Positions 24,201 to 31,507 of a stretch of 64,000 nucleotides of DNA are shown here, one piece after another. The notes below the pieces were generated by a model. That model worked only from the letters and a program-made list of their open reading frames with translations, searched no databases and had not been told where the DNA came from. The position numbers and the translations under genes were made by a program. Each line of letters begins with the position of its first letter. Position 1 is the first letter of the stretch. This DNA is from Gymnothorax reevesii (lineage: Eukaryota; Chordata; Actinopteri; Anguilliformes; Muraenidae), in NCBI GenBank assembly GCA_029721435.1, contig CM056586.1, forward strand, positions 68,783,679 to 68,847,678, given 5' to 3'.

Positions 24201-25838
24201 TAATCTACAGAAGACATAATTTGACAGATACACATACAAGCAGTGAAGAATTAATTCCAAATCGAAATGGTGATATATCAGACAACTGCATAAAAAGAGG
24301 AAAAAAATTAACCAATCAAACTAATCAATAGGTTCGTAAACGGTGAAACTGTGGACATGAGGTCAATGAGAGACAAGCCTGTTTTGTGATGTTTTTGTTA
24401 AATGCAAGCTCATAATTTTGAAAGATCTCTTAAAGCCCTTGTTCAACAATCGAATTTGGGGCTTACAGATTTGTTTGGGACTCAATGTCTAATTTGATTT
24501 ATAAATGTTGTTACCTGACATTGCTTGCTACAGAAAAAAAACAGTATGTTCCAGGGTCTTTCATTCTTCATAGCACATGTGGATATCGCTTTCAAAATTC
24601 GGCTTAAGAAAGCTGATAACTGCTTGAAATGCACTTACTAAGGCCAATTTAACAGCTTTTTAAAATCCTACAATGGCAATTAAGGTTTGAACAAAACCCA
24701 GCACACACGAAGGGGCCGCAGGACCGAGTTTGGGGACCTGACTGGGCCAGCCCAAGGGCCAATGTACAGTTGTACACCATTCGCAGAATGTAAATGGGCC
24801 GGCCTGGGCTCGGGATCGGAGTGACGGCGGCACAGAAACCGAACCCGTTACTGCCGTGCGGCAGTTCCGCTCCGAAGTGACACGGATGTGTACATGCGAT
24901 GACCGGTGATACGATGACATAACGATAAAAGCACTAACTGAGTCTTTCCGCTCTACACATAAATGCAGTCAATATATTTTCGCTGATCAAGTACATCCGA
25001 AAGGACGTCAACATTAGGCGTAATCGTCCAGCGTTACCTTACATGGCAAAATTCTGCTTATTTGACCAGACATGAGGCAAATTGTGATGGTTATGTATTT
25101 ATATACTGAAGTCACAAGTCAACAAATTACATTTCCTGCCCGTCCGACGCAAACGGATCCGCAAAGCATGTATATTACAGACGCGGGGGAATAACGGGAC
25201 GTCAGAAACTGCTGTACGGGGTTCAGGTTCTTCTGTCCGGACACCGAGCCGCTGCTGCGCCCGAAAACACAGGAGATCGCGTCGCGATCAGCTCCAGGAG
25301 ACGCACGTCTCCCAAACCGAGGTCCCGACGCGTCTCCCGTAGCTACATTAGACTTAACGTCATAAGGACAACAGTGAAGCCGCTTTCACACTGGACAAAT
25401 ACATTCAGTCAACGCAAAGACGCGTCTTTGCATTGACTATGAATGTAATCGGTCGAGCAAAAAATTCGTTAAATCGCGTCCGGTGTGAAAGCAGCTTCAG
25501 CTGGGTAATGAATGCTGGCCAAGAAACGCAAAACATTGTCTCTTTTTTTGGGGGACCAAGCCTGTCATCGGCACCGTTTCCCAGCCAGCCTGCGCTCTCT
25601 CAGGGCAAACAGTATTAATCGCGGCGACTGCATACCGCACGCCGACAGTCTAACGCCAGTGCCAGTTAGCGCTAGCGAGCAGCTAACAGGCTAATGAAAC
25701 AATGATGGTGATGCGCGGGCGCTAGCTGACGTTGGTCGGCTATTTTGCAGCCATGCAGTTACCTTCACTCTTTCCGATGATCCTGCAGCACAGACTCTGC
25801 AAAAGAACATTCGGAGATTTCTGGCTCAAGGTCGCCAT
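127..25838 (-). CDS. tubgcp3: tubgcp3, gamma-tubulin complex component 3 (GCP3), 19 exons, 3' end outside window
   Basis: GCP3 is a core subunit of the gamma-tubulin ring complex, which nucleates microtubules at centrosomes and other organising centres. Reading the minus strand, 19 exons join in consistent phase: 25763-25838, 21794-21901, 20860-20927, 19107-19181, 16543-16757, 12334-12503, 10893-11005, 9571-9696, 9397-9465, 9136-9268, 8653-8819, 8111-8221, 7673-7781, 6476-6665, 4875-5010, 3595-3663, 2694-2829, 2488-2576, 127-258. They sum to 764 whole codons. The protein starts [14 protein letters not shown] and contains blocks I know from vertebrate GCP3, such as [40 protein letters not shown] and [19 protein letters not shown]. 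The GCP N-terminal (GRIP1) domain spans about residues 240-550 and the C-terminal gamma-tubulin-binding (GRIP2) domain begins around 560. Human GCP3 is about 907 aa, so roughly 140 residues (about three exons) lie beyond position 1. No frameshift or stop was seen. Confidence 0.97.
311..2290. other. tubgcp3 intron 18 interior, nothing recognised
   Basis: Apart from a short A-rich run near 707-726, this AT-rich intron sequence holds no coding exon, RNA gene or repeat family I can name. Confidence 0.5.
2295..2453. repeat. compound microsatellite (GCGCAC)n-(ACGCAC)n-(AGACAC)n
   Basis: Three adjoining hexamer blocks: GCGCAC up to about 2328, ACGCAC to about 2385 and AGACAC to about 2453. The tract is perfectly alternating in the first two blocks and so could adopt Z-DNA. 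It lies 35 nt downstream of the tubgcp3 exon 18 donor. The long ORFs across it are repeat translations. Confidence 0.97.
2488..2576 (-). CDS. tubgcp3: tubgcp3 exon 18
   Basis: Encodes [20 protein letters not shown] and QMQYYITFE. Acceptor is CTGCAG and donor GTGGGT. A long microsatellite starts only about 35 nt downstream of the donor. Confidence 0.96.
2694..2829 (-). CDS. tubgcp3: tubgcp3 exon 17
   Basis: Encodes [20 protein letters not shown] and [20 protein letters not shown], highly conserved in the GRIP2 domain. Acceptor is GACAG and donor GTGAGC. Length 136 nt. Confidence 0.97.
3595..3663 (-). CDS. tubgcp3: tubgcp3 exon 16
   Basis: A 23-codon exon encoding [20 protein letters not shown] and IAT. 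Acceptor is CCTCAG and donor GTGAGA. Confidence 0.95.
3813..4238. mobile_element. MITE-like repeat with GGCTACGTCC-type inverted ends
   Basis: The left end GGCTACGTCCGCTCT and the right end read in reverse, CCTAGCGTCCACACT, are imperfect inverted repeats. The interior is rich in GTTTTAAAAC-like palindromes. This resembles a widespread fish MITE class. It sits in tubgcp3 intron 15. Confidence 0.5.
4281..4771. mobile_element. candidate TIR element with CAGGCCTTTT ends
   Basis: CAGGCCTTTT at 4281-4290 is matched by AAAAGGCCTG at 4762-4771. ATCAAT directly abuts both ends (4275-4280 and 4772-4777), a possible target duplication. The interior repeats GCGCACCTAAAAT-like words in both orientations. 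It ends about 100 bp from tubgcp3 exon 15. No ORF is visible. Confidence 0.6.
4875..5010 (-). CDS. tubgcp3: tubgcp3 exon 15
   Basis: Encodes [20 protein letters not shown] and [19 protein letters not shown]. Acceptor is GCTCAG and donor GTATGA. Length 136 nt. Confidence 0.96.
5241..5506. mobile_element. interspersed fish repeat with ACCTCCGCCA-type inverted ends
   Basis: ACCTCCGCCAGGG at the left and CCTTGGCTGAGGTAA at the right form imperfect inverted ends around an AT-rich body that includes CAGACAAACAAACAAAC. This arrangement is a very common fish repeat. It is non-coding and lies in tubgcp3 intron 14. Confidence 0.5.
5760..5860 (+). mobile_element. degenerate 3' end of a non-LTR retrotransposon ORF2
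   Basis: Plus-strand translation gives [20 protein letters not shown] before a stop. The P-x-LWN-x-P-x-x-I/V-R pattern is typical of the C-terminus of L2/CR1/Rex-type LINE ORF2. Only a short decayed piece is visible. Confidence 0.45.
6476..6665 (-). CDS. tubgcp3: tubgcp3 exon 14
   Basis: Encodes [20 protein letters not shown] and [20 protein letters not shown]. This is the start of the C-terminal gamma-tubulin-binding domain. Acceptor is TTTCAG and donor GTGAGT. Length 190 nt. Confidence 0.97.
7202..7388. mobile_element. palindromic hAT-type MITE with 8-bp target duplication
   Basis: Long arms GGTTGGGTTCAATTACTTTT and its reverse complement fold into a near-complete snapback. GTTGCCAT (7194-7201) and GTTACCAT (7389-7396) flank it as an 8-bp target duplication with one difference. 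It lies in tubgcp3 intron 13. Confidence 0.85.
7673..7781 (-). CDS. tubgcp3: tubgcp3 exon 13
   Basis: Encodes [20 protein letters not shown], the family signature G-K-S-I-N-F-L, then a variable linker. Acceptor is ATACAG and donor GTACAT. Length 109 nt. Confidence 0.94.
8111..8221 (-). CDS. tubgcp3: tubgcp3 exon 12
   Basis: A 37-codon exon encoding [20 protein letters not shown] and [17 protein letters not shown]. Acceptor is CTGTAG and donor GTGCTT. Confidence 0.95.
8653..8819 (-). CDS. tubgcp3: tubgcp3 exon 11
   Basis: Encodes [40 protein letters not shown] and [15 protein letters not shown]. These are the most conserved blocks of the GRIP1 domain in GCP2/GCP3. Acceptor is TCTCAG and donor GTGATT. 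Confidence 0.97.
9136..9268 (-). CDS. tubgcp3: tubgcp3 exon 10
   Basis: Encodes [20 protein letters not shown] and [20 protein letters not shown], a hallmark GCP block. Acceptor is CTCAG and donor GTCTCC, a weaker donor. The phase match with exon 11 (G|GG) confirms it. Confidence 0.95.
9397..9465 (-). CDS. tubgcp3: tubgcp3 exon 9
   Basis: A 23-codon exon encoding [19 protein letters not shown] and LHSQ. Acceptor is CTGCAG and donor GTGTGT. Confidence 0.96.
9571..9696 (-). CDS. tubgcp3: tubgcp3 exon 8
   Basis: Encodes 42 codons including [20 protein letters not shown] and [12 protein letters not shown], part of the GRIP1 domain. Acceptor is CTTCAG and donor GTGAGA. Both ends are in phase 0. 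Confidence 0.96.
9700..10890. other. tubgcp3 intron 7, nothing recognised
   Basis: A short (CACG)n/(CACA)n run at about 9706-9735 starts the region. The rest is AT-rich with no exon, RNA gene or named repeat visible. Confidence 0.5.
10893..11005 (-). CDS. tubgcp3: tubgcp3 exon 7
   Basis: Encodes [20 protein letters not shown], the conserved start of the GCP N-terminal (GRIP1) domain. Acceptor is GGACAG and donor GTACGT. Length 113 nt. Confidence 0.95.
11158..11253. other. long imperfect hairpin (snapback MITE or pre-miRNA-like)
   Basis: TGTGGCAACTTGTTTAAAGG runs into a 6-nt loop and is followed by its near reverse complement ending GCAAGTTGCCACA. The core 26-bp arms extend outward with further pairing to about 45 nt each. 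It lies in tubgcp3 intron 6. I do not recognise a known miRNA seed. Confidence 0.7.
12334..12503 (-). CDS. tubgcp3: tubgcp3 exon 6
   Basis: Encodes [19 protein letters not shown] and a polar Thr/Arg-rich tail. It aligns with the human DCLRQQLGSRLAWTL region that precedes the GRIP1 domain. Acceptor is CTCCAG and donor GTGTGT. Phase fits both neighbours, which supports the boundaries despite low conservation. Confidence 0.9.
12640..13068 (-). repeat. tRNA-derived SINE, copy 1
   Basis: On the minus strand the 5' part has an A-box-like GGGATCGCTCACTTTG and a B box GGGTTCGACCCCC. A body follows containing GACAAGCCGGGCGCTCGT, then GGCAGCATGGGGTCGCATAC, ending in an A/T-rich tail. It is the same family and layout as the copy at 59,585-60,052. 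Located in tubgcp3 intron 5. Confidence 0.8.
13080..14065. other. tubgcp3 intron 5, no gene seen
   Basis: The stretch near 13,410-13,740 resembles a decayed interspersed repeat (AAAGGAGAACTTCGGTGTG start). Nothing else can be assigned. Confidence 0.4.
14070..15666 (+). mobile_element. Tc1-like DNA transposon, full length but inactivated
   Basis: Inverted terminal repeats of about 120-200 bp start TACAAA and then share CCAGTGAAGTTGGCA. They continue through AATCCTTTTCAACCTATATT on the left and its complement on the right. TA dinucleotides bound both ends. The 1.6-kb length is typical of Tc1-like elements. It is inserted in tubgcp3 intron 5, opposite in sense to the gene. Confidence 0.92.
14424..15426 (+). 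pseudogene. Tc1-like DDE transposase, frameshifted and with a nonsense codon
   Basis: Starts [20 protein letters not shown] paired helix-turn-helix follows ([20 protein letters not shown]), then the first catalytic Asp in WSDES. Near 15,125-15,134 the frame shifts: the second motif QQDNAKPH and the distal [10 protein letters not shown] lie in another frame. A TGA at about 15,341 interrupts the C-terminus, probably from TGG. Three catalytic positions of the DD34E triad are recognisable but cannot be made as one protein. Confidence 0.9.
15670..16540. other. tubgcp3 intron 5 remainder, no gene seen
   Basis: Contains a short fragment ATTCAACCTTTATTTAACCA near 16,183, a common fish repeat end. 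No exon or RNA gene is recognised. Confidence 0.45.
16543..16757 (-). CDS. tubgcp3: tubgcp3 exon 5
   Basis: Encodes a less conserved linker that includes [19 protein letters not shown], equivalent to the human ALPRDAHSTPYY segment. It is rich in Ser, Gly and Pro and probably disordered. Acceptor is TTGCAG and donor GTGAGT. Length 215 nt. Confidence 0.93.
16760..19100. other. tubgcp3 intron 4, nothing firm
   Basis: A 174-codon open frame at 17,002-17,526 on the plus strand has no recognisable domain, so I do not call it a gene. The rest is AT-rich and unassigned. Confidence 0.5.
19107..19181 (-). CDS. tubgcp3: tubgcp3 exon 4
   Basis: Exactly 25 codons, encoding [20 protein letters not shown] and then RKPCR. 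The acceptor is GAGCAG and the donor GTACGG. Both ends are in phase 0. Confidence 0.94.
19422..20534. mobile_element. TIR repeat with ACCGTATTG ends (1.1 kb, non-autonomous)
   Basis: ACCGTATTGATCCGAATAG at the left is the inverse of the right end, which reads ACCGTATTGACCTGAATATA on the minus strand. The motif GTCTTATATTCAGG is repeated twice near the right end. No transposase ORF is visible. It lies in tubgcp3 intron 3. Confidence 0.75.
20860..20927 (-). CDS. tubgcp3: tubgcp3 exon 3
   Basis: Encodes [19 protein letters not shown], which is nearly invariant in vertebrate GCP3. Acceptor is TTTCAG and donor GTGAGT. Length 68 nt. Confidence 0.96.
21062..21190. repeat. small repeat ending in a GC-rich terminal hairpin
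   Basis: GATGCCCCCGGCGGCAGG begins the unit. A strong hairpin at 21,155-21,186 (TATGCCCCCGAATC / GATTCCGGGGGCATA, one unpaired base) ends it. Similar hairpins occur at 38,811 and 48,908. Located in tubgcp3 intron 2. Confidence 0.55.
21300..21501. mobile_element. hAT-type MITE with perfect 8-bp target duplication
   Basis: Inverted ends are CAGTTGCGTCAAACTGACCC and, at the right, GGGTCAGTTTGACACCCCTG. They are flanked by CTGTATAT on both sides (21,292-21,299 and 21,502-21,509). At 202 bp with no ORF it is a typical hAT MITE, in tubgcp3 intron 2 and about 290 bp from exon 2. Confidence 0.9.
21794..21901 (-). CDS. tubgcp3: tubgcp3 exon 2
   Basis: Encodes [19 protein letters not shown] followed by the conserved [12 protein letters not shown]. 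Acceptor is TTTCAG and donor is GTGAGT. Length 108 nt, phase 1 in and 1 out. Confidence 0.95.
21987..22345 (+). mobile_element. internally deleted Tc1/mariner remnant
   Basis: Decayed plus-strand sequence resembles the 5' part of a common fish Tc1-like transposase gene (GACCTGAGTGACCTTGACAG, then GTCTGAGCAACTCCAAAGG). Near 22,290-22,325 it jumps to a 3'-like end (AGGAGGACCAACACGACATT). No open frame survives. It lies in tubgcp3 intron 1. Confidence 0.6.
22350..24060. other. tubgcp3 intron 1 segment, nothing recognised
   Basis: AT-rich sequence with a short (TC)n run near 22,930-22,947. No exon, RNA gene or named repeat. Confidence 0.45.
24069..24740. mobile_element. hAT-like element with CAGTGGTTCCCAAACTCAGTCC-type ends, decayed
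   Basis: CAGTGGTTCCCAAACTCAGT at the left matches the inverse of the right end, read as CAGGTCCCCAAACTCGGTCC. No target duplication is convincing and no ORF is present, so it is an old non-autonomous copy in tubgcp3 intron 1. Confidence 0.6.
25376..25498. mobile_element. short palindromic MITE (GAAGCYGCTTTCACACYGGAC ends)
   Basis: The outer 21 bp of each end are inverted repeats differing at two positions. The same family occurs inside the Kolobok-like element at 57,409-57,571. It lies about 265 bp into tubgcp3 intron 1. Confidence 0.75.
25763..25838 (-). CDS. tubgcp3: tubgcp3 exon 1 (start codon)
   Basis: Starts at ATG 25838-25836 in a strong context (G at -3, G at +4) and encodes [14 protein letters not shown] followed by [11 protein letters not shown]. 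It ends one base into a codon at donor GTAACT. The next exon supplies CC, giving alanine. This matches the N-terminus of vertebrate GCP3. Confidence 0.95.
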
Positions 25839-26150
25839 GGCGCCGAATTATTGTTCCAACCACGACATAGGTGGTCACTTCTACCTTCAGCCGGTATTCT
25901 CATGCATTCGAGTTTGGGAAAACGACGCCATTTTAATCGAACCCGCCGAAAACGTTTTTTTTCTTCTTCTTCGTTGCTATGGCGAGTTTTATTGTTCTTT
26001 AATGACTATATACCGCCACCAACTGTACGGAGTTATATACTTTACAGCACTGAGTAGCTTTGCTTAATTAAAAAAAAAAAACTACTCACTAATTCCAGTT
26101 ATTCAACCGTTTCTCCTTCAAATACTTCTACTACCGTTTTCTATATGCCC

Positions 26151-26723
26151 TCATTTCTCTGAAGTCTGACCACCACCGAATCCCCAATCCAAAATTCTCT
26201 GTATGTCCTCCCTCTTAACATCTTCAACACCCAAAATCTCTCTTGCTGCTTCCACCATCATCTTAATTTTCTCAGTTGAACTATTAATCTCACAAGCATA
26301 GACCAACACCATTGATATAAATGCCAAAAGACTTCTTCCCATCCTACTCTCATTTTTGTCATTTTCCTTTTGTTTCTTTTCTACAATATACACATTGTCC
26401 CGCTCTTTCCCAACCATTTCATTTCTGCTCAAAGCTCTCTTTGTAGCTTTTGCATATGAAATCTTACTCTGTACTCTCGTCTTTTCCACCTCTCTTTCCA
26501 TTTTTCTTCTATCACATTGCTATGAACCCATTTAATCATTTCCCCCACAGTGAAAACATTTTACCAATTCACAATCATCCTCTATGCATCCCTCCTGACC
26601 ACACCGTCTGCACCTGTGCATCTCCCTTCTGCAGACTGTTGCCACATGTCCGTACTCTTGACATCTAAAACAAAGAGTGCACAGACCATATTGTCCCCTT
26701 CTCAAGTTAAGCAAACTGGTCAA
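26151..26723 (-). pseudogene. retroelement ORF1 remnant with CCHC zinc knuckles
   Basis: On the minus strand, from 26,723 downward, tandem knuckles CFRCQEYGHVATVC and CRRCGQEGCIEDDC, then CFHCGG, are followed in another frame by SYAKATKRALSR and an acidic/basic tail ending ILDWGFGGGQTSEK. This order is seen in the nucleic-acid-binding ORF1 of fish Tx1/I-type non-LTR retrotransposons. At least one frame break separates the halves. No reverse transcriptase lies alongside. It begins about 310 bp upstream of the tubgcp3 start codon. Confidence 0.65.
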
Positions 26724-26807
26724 ATATCCAGGCAGTTTACCAACAATGCCTTGTATATAAAAATAGGACCAAAGGTCCTGTAGCTTACCGGCCAGCAGTC
26801 TTACAGC

Positions 26808-28290
26808 GATGATACAAGTTATGAAAATTCAATGTGAAGTTTGACATTTGAATCAATGAAAATCAATGTCAAGATCACCAAGTAAAAGTTCACATACATT
26901 TATAAGAACTTGTGTAATACAATCCTAAGCTCTGAAGCAGTTTTGGTGACACAAGTCATTATAATATGTCAATATGTATTCAATATGTCAATTGTAAACT
27001 TAAAAGGTCACAGAATCTCAAGCTGTGGTCAGCAAATTGATTTTATATATGACTTTCTAAATATTTCTATACAGACCTTGGCTCAATCTGTGACCATTTT
27101 GGTGATTCAAGTCATTGTAATTTCACTGTAGATTTTGATCTTCAAAGGTCACTGACAGTCAAGTTGCATGTCACCAAATGAAAGTTAATGTGTGACTTCC
27201 TAGATGTCAACAACACAAACCTAGGCTCCATCTGTGACCGTTTTAGAGAGATAAGTCATTGAATTTTCACTAGGTCTCATTTGACCTTTGAAGATCAATA
27301 CGAAGGTCACCAAATGAAAGTTCAACAATGACTTCCTATATGTCTCCAATAAAACCTAGAGTCCAGCTGTGACCATTTTGACAATACAAGTCATTGTAAT
27401 TAATAAGTATTGTGTCAAGTTTGACCTTCAAATTTCATCAACAGTCAAGCTGAATGTCACCAAATGAAAGTTCATATGTGACTTCCTATGTCAGTGATAC
27501 AGACCTGGGCTCCATCCGTGACTTTTTCAGTGACAGAGGTCATTGAATTTTCGCTAGTTCAAGTTAGACCTTTGAAGGTCAGTATGAAGGTCACCAAATG
27601 AAAGTTCATACATGACTTCCTATAGGTCTCCTATACAAACCTACACTCAATCTGTAGCAATTTTGCTGACACAAGTCATGGAAATTTTACTGTATAGTTT
27701 GGCCGTTGAAGGTCACCGAAGGTCAAGTTCAAGGTCAACCAATGAAACTTCATTCATGACTTCCTATATGGCCACAATACATACCTAAGCTCTATCTGTG
27801 ATAGTTTTGGTGATAGAAGTCATTGAAAATTCATTATGTGAAGTTTGACCTTCAAAGGTCACCGAAGGTCAAGTTCAAGGCCACCAAATGAAAGTTCATG
27901 TATGACTTCCTATACATCTCCAATACAAACCGAAGCCATCTGTAACCATTTTGCTAATATAAGTCATTGAAATTTCACTGTGAAGTTTGGGCATTCAAGG
28001 TCACTTAAGGTCAAGTTCAATGTCACCCAATGAAACTTCATACACGACTTCCTACATTCCTGCAATACAAACCTAAGCTCTGTCTGTAATAGTTTTGGTG
28101 ATAGAAGTCATTGAAGTTTCACTATGTGAAGTTTGACCTTCGAAGGTTGCCGAAGGTCAAGTTCAAGGCCACCAAATAAAAGTTTGTAGATGACCTCCTA
28201 CAAGTGTTCAATGCACTTATTTTCCCAATCTTCAACATTTTCAAGCCTAGAAACCTTTGAAAATTGTAACATTTTCCTTGACCTCAAGTT
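26808..28290. repeat. about 144-bp tandem array, roughly 10 units
   Basis: The phrase ATGACTTCCTA recurs near 27,052, 27,187, 27,330, 27,478, 27,613, 27,757, 27,901, 28,045 and 28,190, with spacings of 135-148. Each unit also carries AAGTCATTGAAATTTCAC and clusters of AAGGTCA. Units are diverged, so the array is old. No ORF. Confidence 0.9.
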
Positions 28291-29130
28291 TGACCATTCA
28301 AGGTCATCTGAGGTCAACTTTAACACAGGCAAAATACAGGTCATATATTATTCTCTATATGTCAGTAATACAAACGTAATCTGTATCTACAACCATTTAA
28401 CTTCCCCAGGCGATTTGGCCCATTCTCCAGGAGACCCAATGTTAAAGTACAGCGCCCCCACTGGACCCACTTTCATCGATTCAATCAAAATGGCACTCGC
28501 ACTGTATATAAAGTGTATCAAGGTGAGTTGTTTGCCAGATTTAGAAAAAAAGATCAGACAATTTTTGAGAAATAATTTTTTGAAATTTCAAGTCATATCT
28601 TTTAACATTGTTAATATATTCCCTGACCTCGAGTTTGACATTTCAAAGTCATCTGTGGTCAAATTTACTATGGCAAAAATGTAGGTCATATATGACTTCC
28701 CATATGTCGATAATACAAACTTAATCTCTATCTGCAACCATTTGGCCTCCACAGGCCATCTTGCATATTCACAAAGTACAGCGCCCCAAGTAGACCCACT
28801 TCCGTTGATTCAATCAAAACGGCGCTTGCAATGCACATTGACAGTGCCAAGGTAAGTTGATTGCGTGATTTAGAAAAAAATTTATCGCGCAGTTTTTGAG
28901 AAATTATTTTTTTAAATTTCTCAGTCCTAACTAACATTGGAGCCAAAGTTTCAAGGGCCCATACAACGGACAAAAATGATTCAGTCAAAAATCCGAGAAA
29001 ATTGTCAGGAAATATGGTCGAGTAGTATGTTATTGCAAATTCATCAGGCCAAAAAAAATATCTGGACGACGAACGACGGACGCCACACCACGACAATAGC
29101 TTATCGGCCCATAGGGCCAGTTAACTAAAA
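28290..29130. repeat. two larger repeat modules ending in a GGCCCATAGGGCC hairpin
   Basis: GTACAGCGCCCC, GACCCACTT and GATTCAATCAAAA occur in the same order near 28,448 and 28,777, so a module of about 330 bp is duplicated. The block ends with CGACAATAGCTTATC and a GGCCC-ATA-GGGCC stem (29,106-29,118) followed by CTAA. It joins the 144-bp array and may be one non-autonomous element with it. Confidence 0.65.
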
Positions 29131-29633
29131 AAGCAACAATGTTGCTCCCTTCTCATGGCCAGCGAAGACCGACCAACCTTAAAATAAAGAGTACAATGAT
29201 GTGTTCGGAAGCCATCTCCATGCTTTTATTACTCAAATGATCATGCCATTTCATGAAAGAAAATTAATTAATTGCTGTAGTCTGGTTGTCGTTCGCGGTC
29301 GGGGTGGCTGCTGCGGCAACCTGTCGCCTGGCTGCTCCCCAATTGGATGCCAGCTGGTTAAACCACCTGATGCCATGAGTTGCCATCTCTGCATTGGTGG
29401 CGGTGCAGACGGAGGCGTTCTTCCTCACAGCAGCAGTAATCACAAAAGCAGATCAGGTGGATTACTTGCATTCCATCCATATGGCATTATCAGACCCTAT
29501 TAGGCCTATTGTCATAATCAGATTAGTCAATAGACTGTGAGGGTTTAATACTAAAACTTTAAACTTTAAAGGTGTAAAAACTGAATGTGTGAACATATAA
29601 ATAAGTGAACCAGTCAAGGTACTGTTTAAAAAC

Positions 29634-29656
29634 GGGGGGGGGGGGGGGGGGGGGGG
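29634..29656 (+). repeat. poly(G) tract, 23 G
   Basis: An uninterrupted run of 23 G. Long G runs are rare in vertebrate DNA, can form G-quadruplexes and are prone to length errors. Confidence 0.97.
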
Positions 29657-29659
29657 TTG

Positions 29660-30190
29660 GCCCTTTGAAATTTTCTAGAATCATCACTGAATGATTGATT
29701 TCAAGCGGTGAAACGTCCCTGTGAGGGCAAGGTGTTTATAATTATTTTGATGTACAAGCCGTCACTGTAGCTGTAAATTTCGGTGAGTAAAGGCCATTAA
29801 TAAATGGAAGTTGATCGTGGATTACCCAGAAATATTTAGGCTAGCGTTTTTTTTTTGCAATTCGTTTTGTTCATGTCCATATGAGAGAAAGAGGCAGTTT
29901 TTTAAAATGGGATTTCAATAAGAGTTACCATTTCTGTGTTCTTATACTTAAGCATCTAATACAATATTGTGTTTGAGAATTTTATTTATAAAGGAATCAA
30001 TTTTGTTCTTAATCCTGAGTATGTGATCCATTGTAAATCCTTATAAGTACCTTCATCCGTGAATTAAAGCAGAATGCACTTCAGCATTGTCTACTCATAG
30101 AGTACATGAGGTAACCCCTCTCTTGCATTAAATAATATCTGAATTGCAACAGTAATATATTTTTGATTGCAATAATCATAAGCTGCGAGT
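29660..30190. other. intergenic, nothing recognised
   Basis: AT-rich sequence between the poly(G) tract and the 90-bp array. No feature can be supported. Confidence 0.5.
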
Positions 30191-30499
30191 TTGATGTTAA
30201 GTTTGAAGTATACTTGCAGTTAAAAAAAAATGCTTTTAGCTCCCTGAAAATTTAAAACTAAATTTAAACTATAGAGGGCTTGAAGTATAGAACTGGTGGA
30301 CTTGTAGTCTACCTATAAGTTTACTTGCAATATACTTCAAGTGTACTTTCATGAACTAAAAAGTGGGCTTGAAGTATATAACAAGTAAAGTTGTAGTACA
30401 TCTGAGTTTACTTTCAGTATACTTCAAAGTATACTTTTATAAACTGGACATTGTGCTAGAAGTATATAACTAGTGAACTAATAGTAAATATTTTTAAGT

Positions 30500-31507
30500 T
30501 TGATGTCGCAAGCATTGAGGGAGCGTGCAATTGGCATGCTGACAGCAGGAATGTCAACCAGATCTGTTGCTTGGGCATTGAATGTTCATTTCTCCACCAT
30601 AAGCCGTCTCCAAAGGCGTTTCAGAGAATATGGCAGTACATTCAACCGGCCTCACAACCGCAGACCACGTGTAACCACACCAGCCCAGGACCTCCACATC
30701 CAGCAGGTTCACCTCCAAGATCGTCTGAGACCAGCTACTCAGACAGCTGCTGAAACAATTGGTTTGCATAACCAAAGAATTTCTGCACAAACTGTCAGAA
30801 ACCGTCTCAGGGTAGCTCAACTGCATGCTCGTCGTCCTCATCGGGGTCTTAACCTGACTCCAGATCGTCGCCGTAACAGACTTGAGTGGGCAAATGCTCA
30901 CATTCGATGGCGTCTGGCACGTTGGAGAGGTGTTCTCTTCACGGATGAATCTCGGTTTACATTGTTCAGGGCAGATGGCAGACAGCGTGTGTGGCGTCGT
31001 GTGGGTGAGCGCTTTGCTGATATCAATGTTGTGGATCGAGTGGCCCATGGTGGTGGTGGGGTTATGGTATGGGCAGGCATCTGTTATGGACGAAGAACAC
31101 AGGTGCATTTTATTGATGGCATTTTGAATGCACAGAGATATCGTGATGAGATCCTGAGGCCCATTGTTGTGCCATACATCCATGAACATCACCTCATGTT
31201 TCAGCAAGATAATGCACGGCCCCATGTTGCAAGGATCTGTACACAATTCTTGGAAGCTGAAAATGTCCCAGTTCTTGCATGGCCAGCATACTCACCGGAC
31301 AGGTCACCCATTGAGCATGTTTGAGATGTGCTTGACCGGCGTATACGACAGCGCGTACCAGTTCCCACTAATATCCAGCAACTTCGCACAGCCATTGAAG
31401 AGGAGTGGACCAACATTCCACAGGCCACAATTGACAATCTGATAAACTCTATGCGAAGAAGATGTGTTGCACTGCATGAGGCAAATGGTGGTCACACCAG
31501 ATACTGA
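30500..31507 (+). pseudogene. Tc1-like DD34E transposase with a single nonsense codon
   Basis: MSQALRERAIGMLTAGMSTR begins the DNA-binding region, with HTH helices around SVAWALNVHFSTISRLQRRF. The catalytic residues lie in FTDESRF, FQQDNARPH and SPIEHV, with 34 residues between the last Asp and Glu. A TGA at 31,322-31,324 replaces an expected TGG. The same frame then continues 60 codons to TGA at 31,505-31,507, ending ANGGHTRY. All else looks intact, so this is a young copy. Confidence 0.92.

Noticed and set aside
30554..31246. 230-codon minus-strand ORF
   Set aside because: Antisense shadow of the Tc1-like transposase frame on the plus strand.
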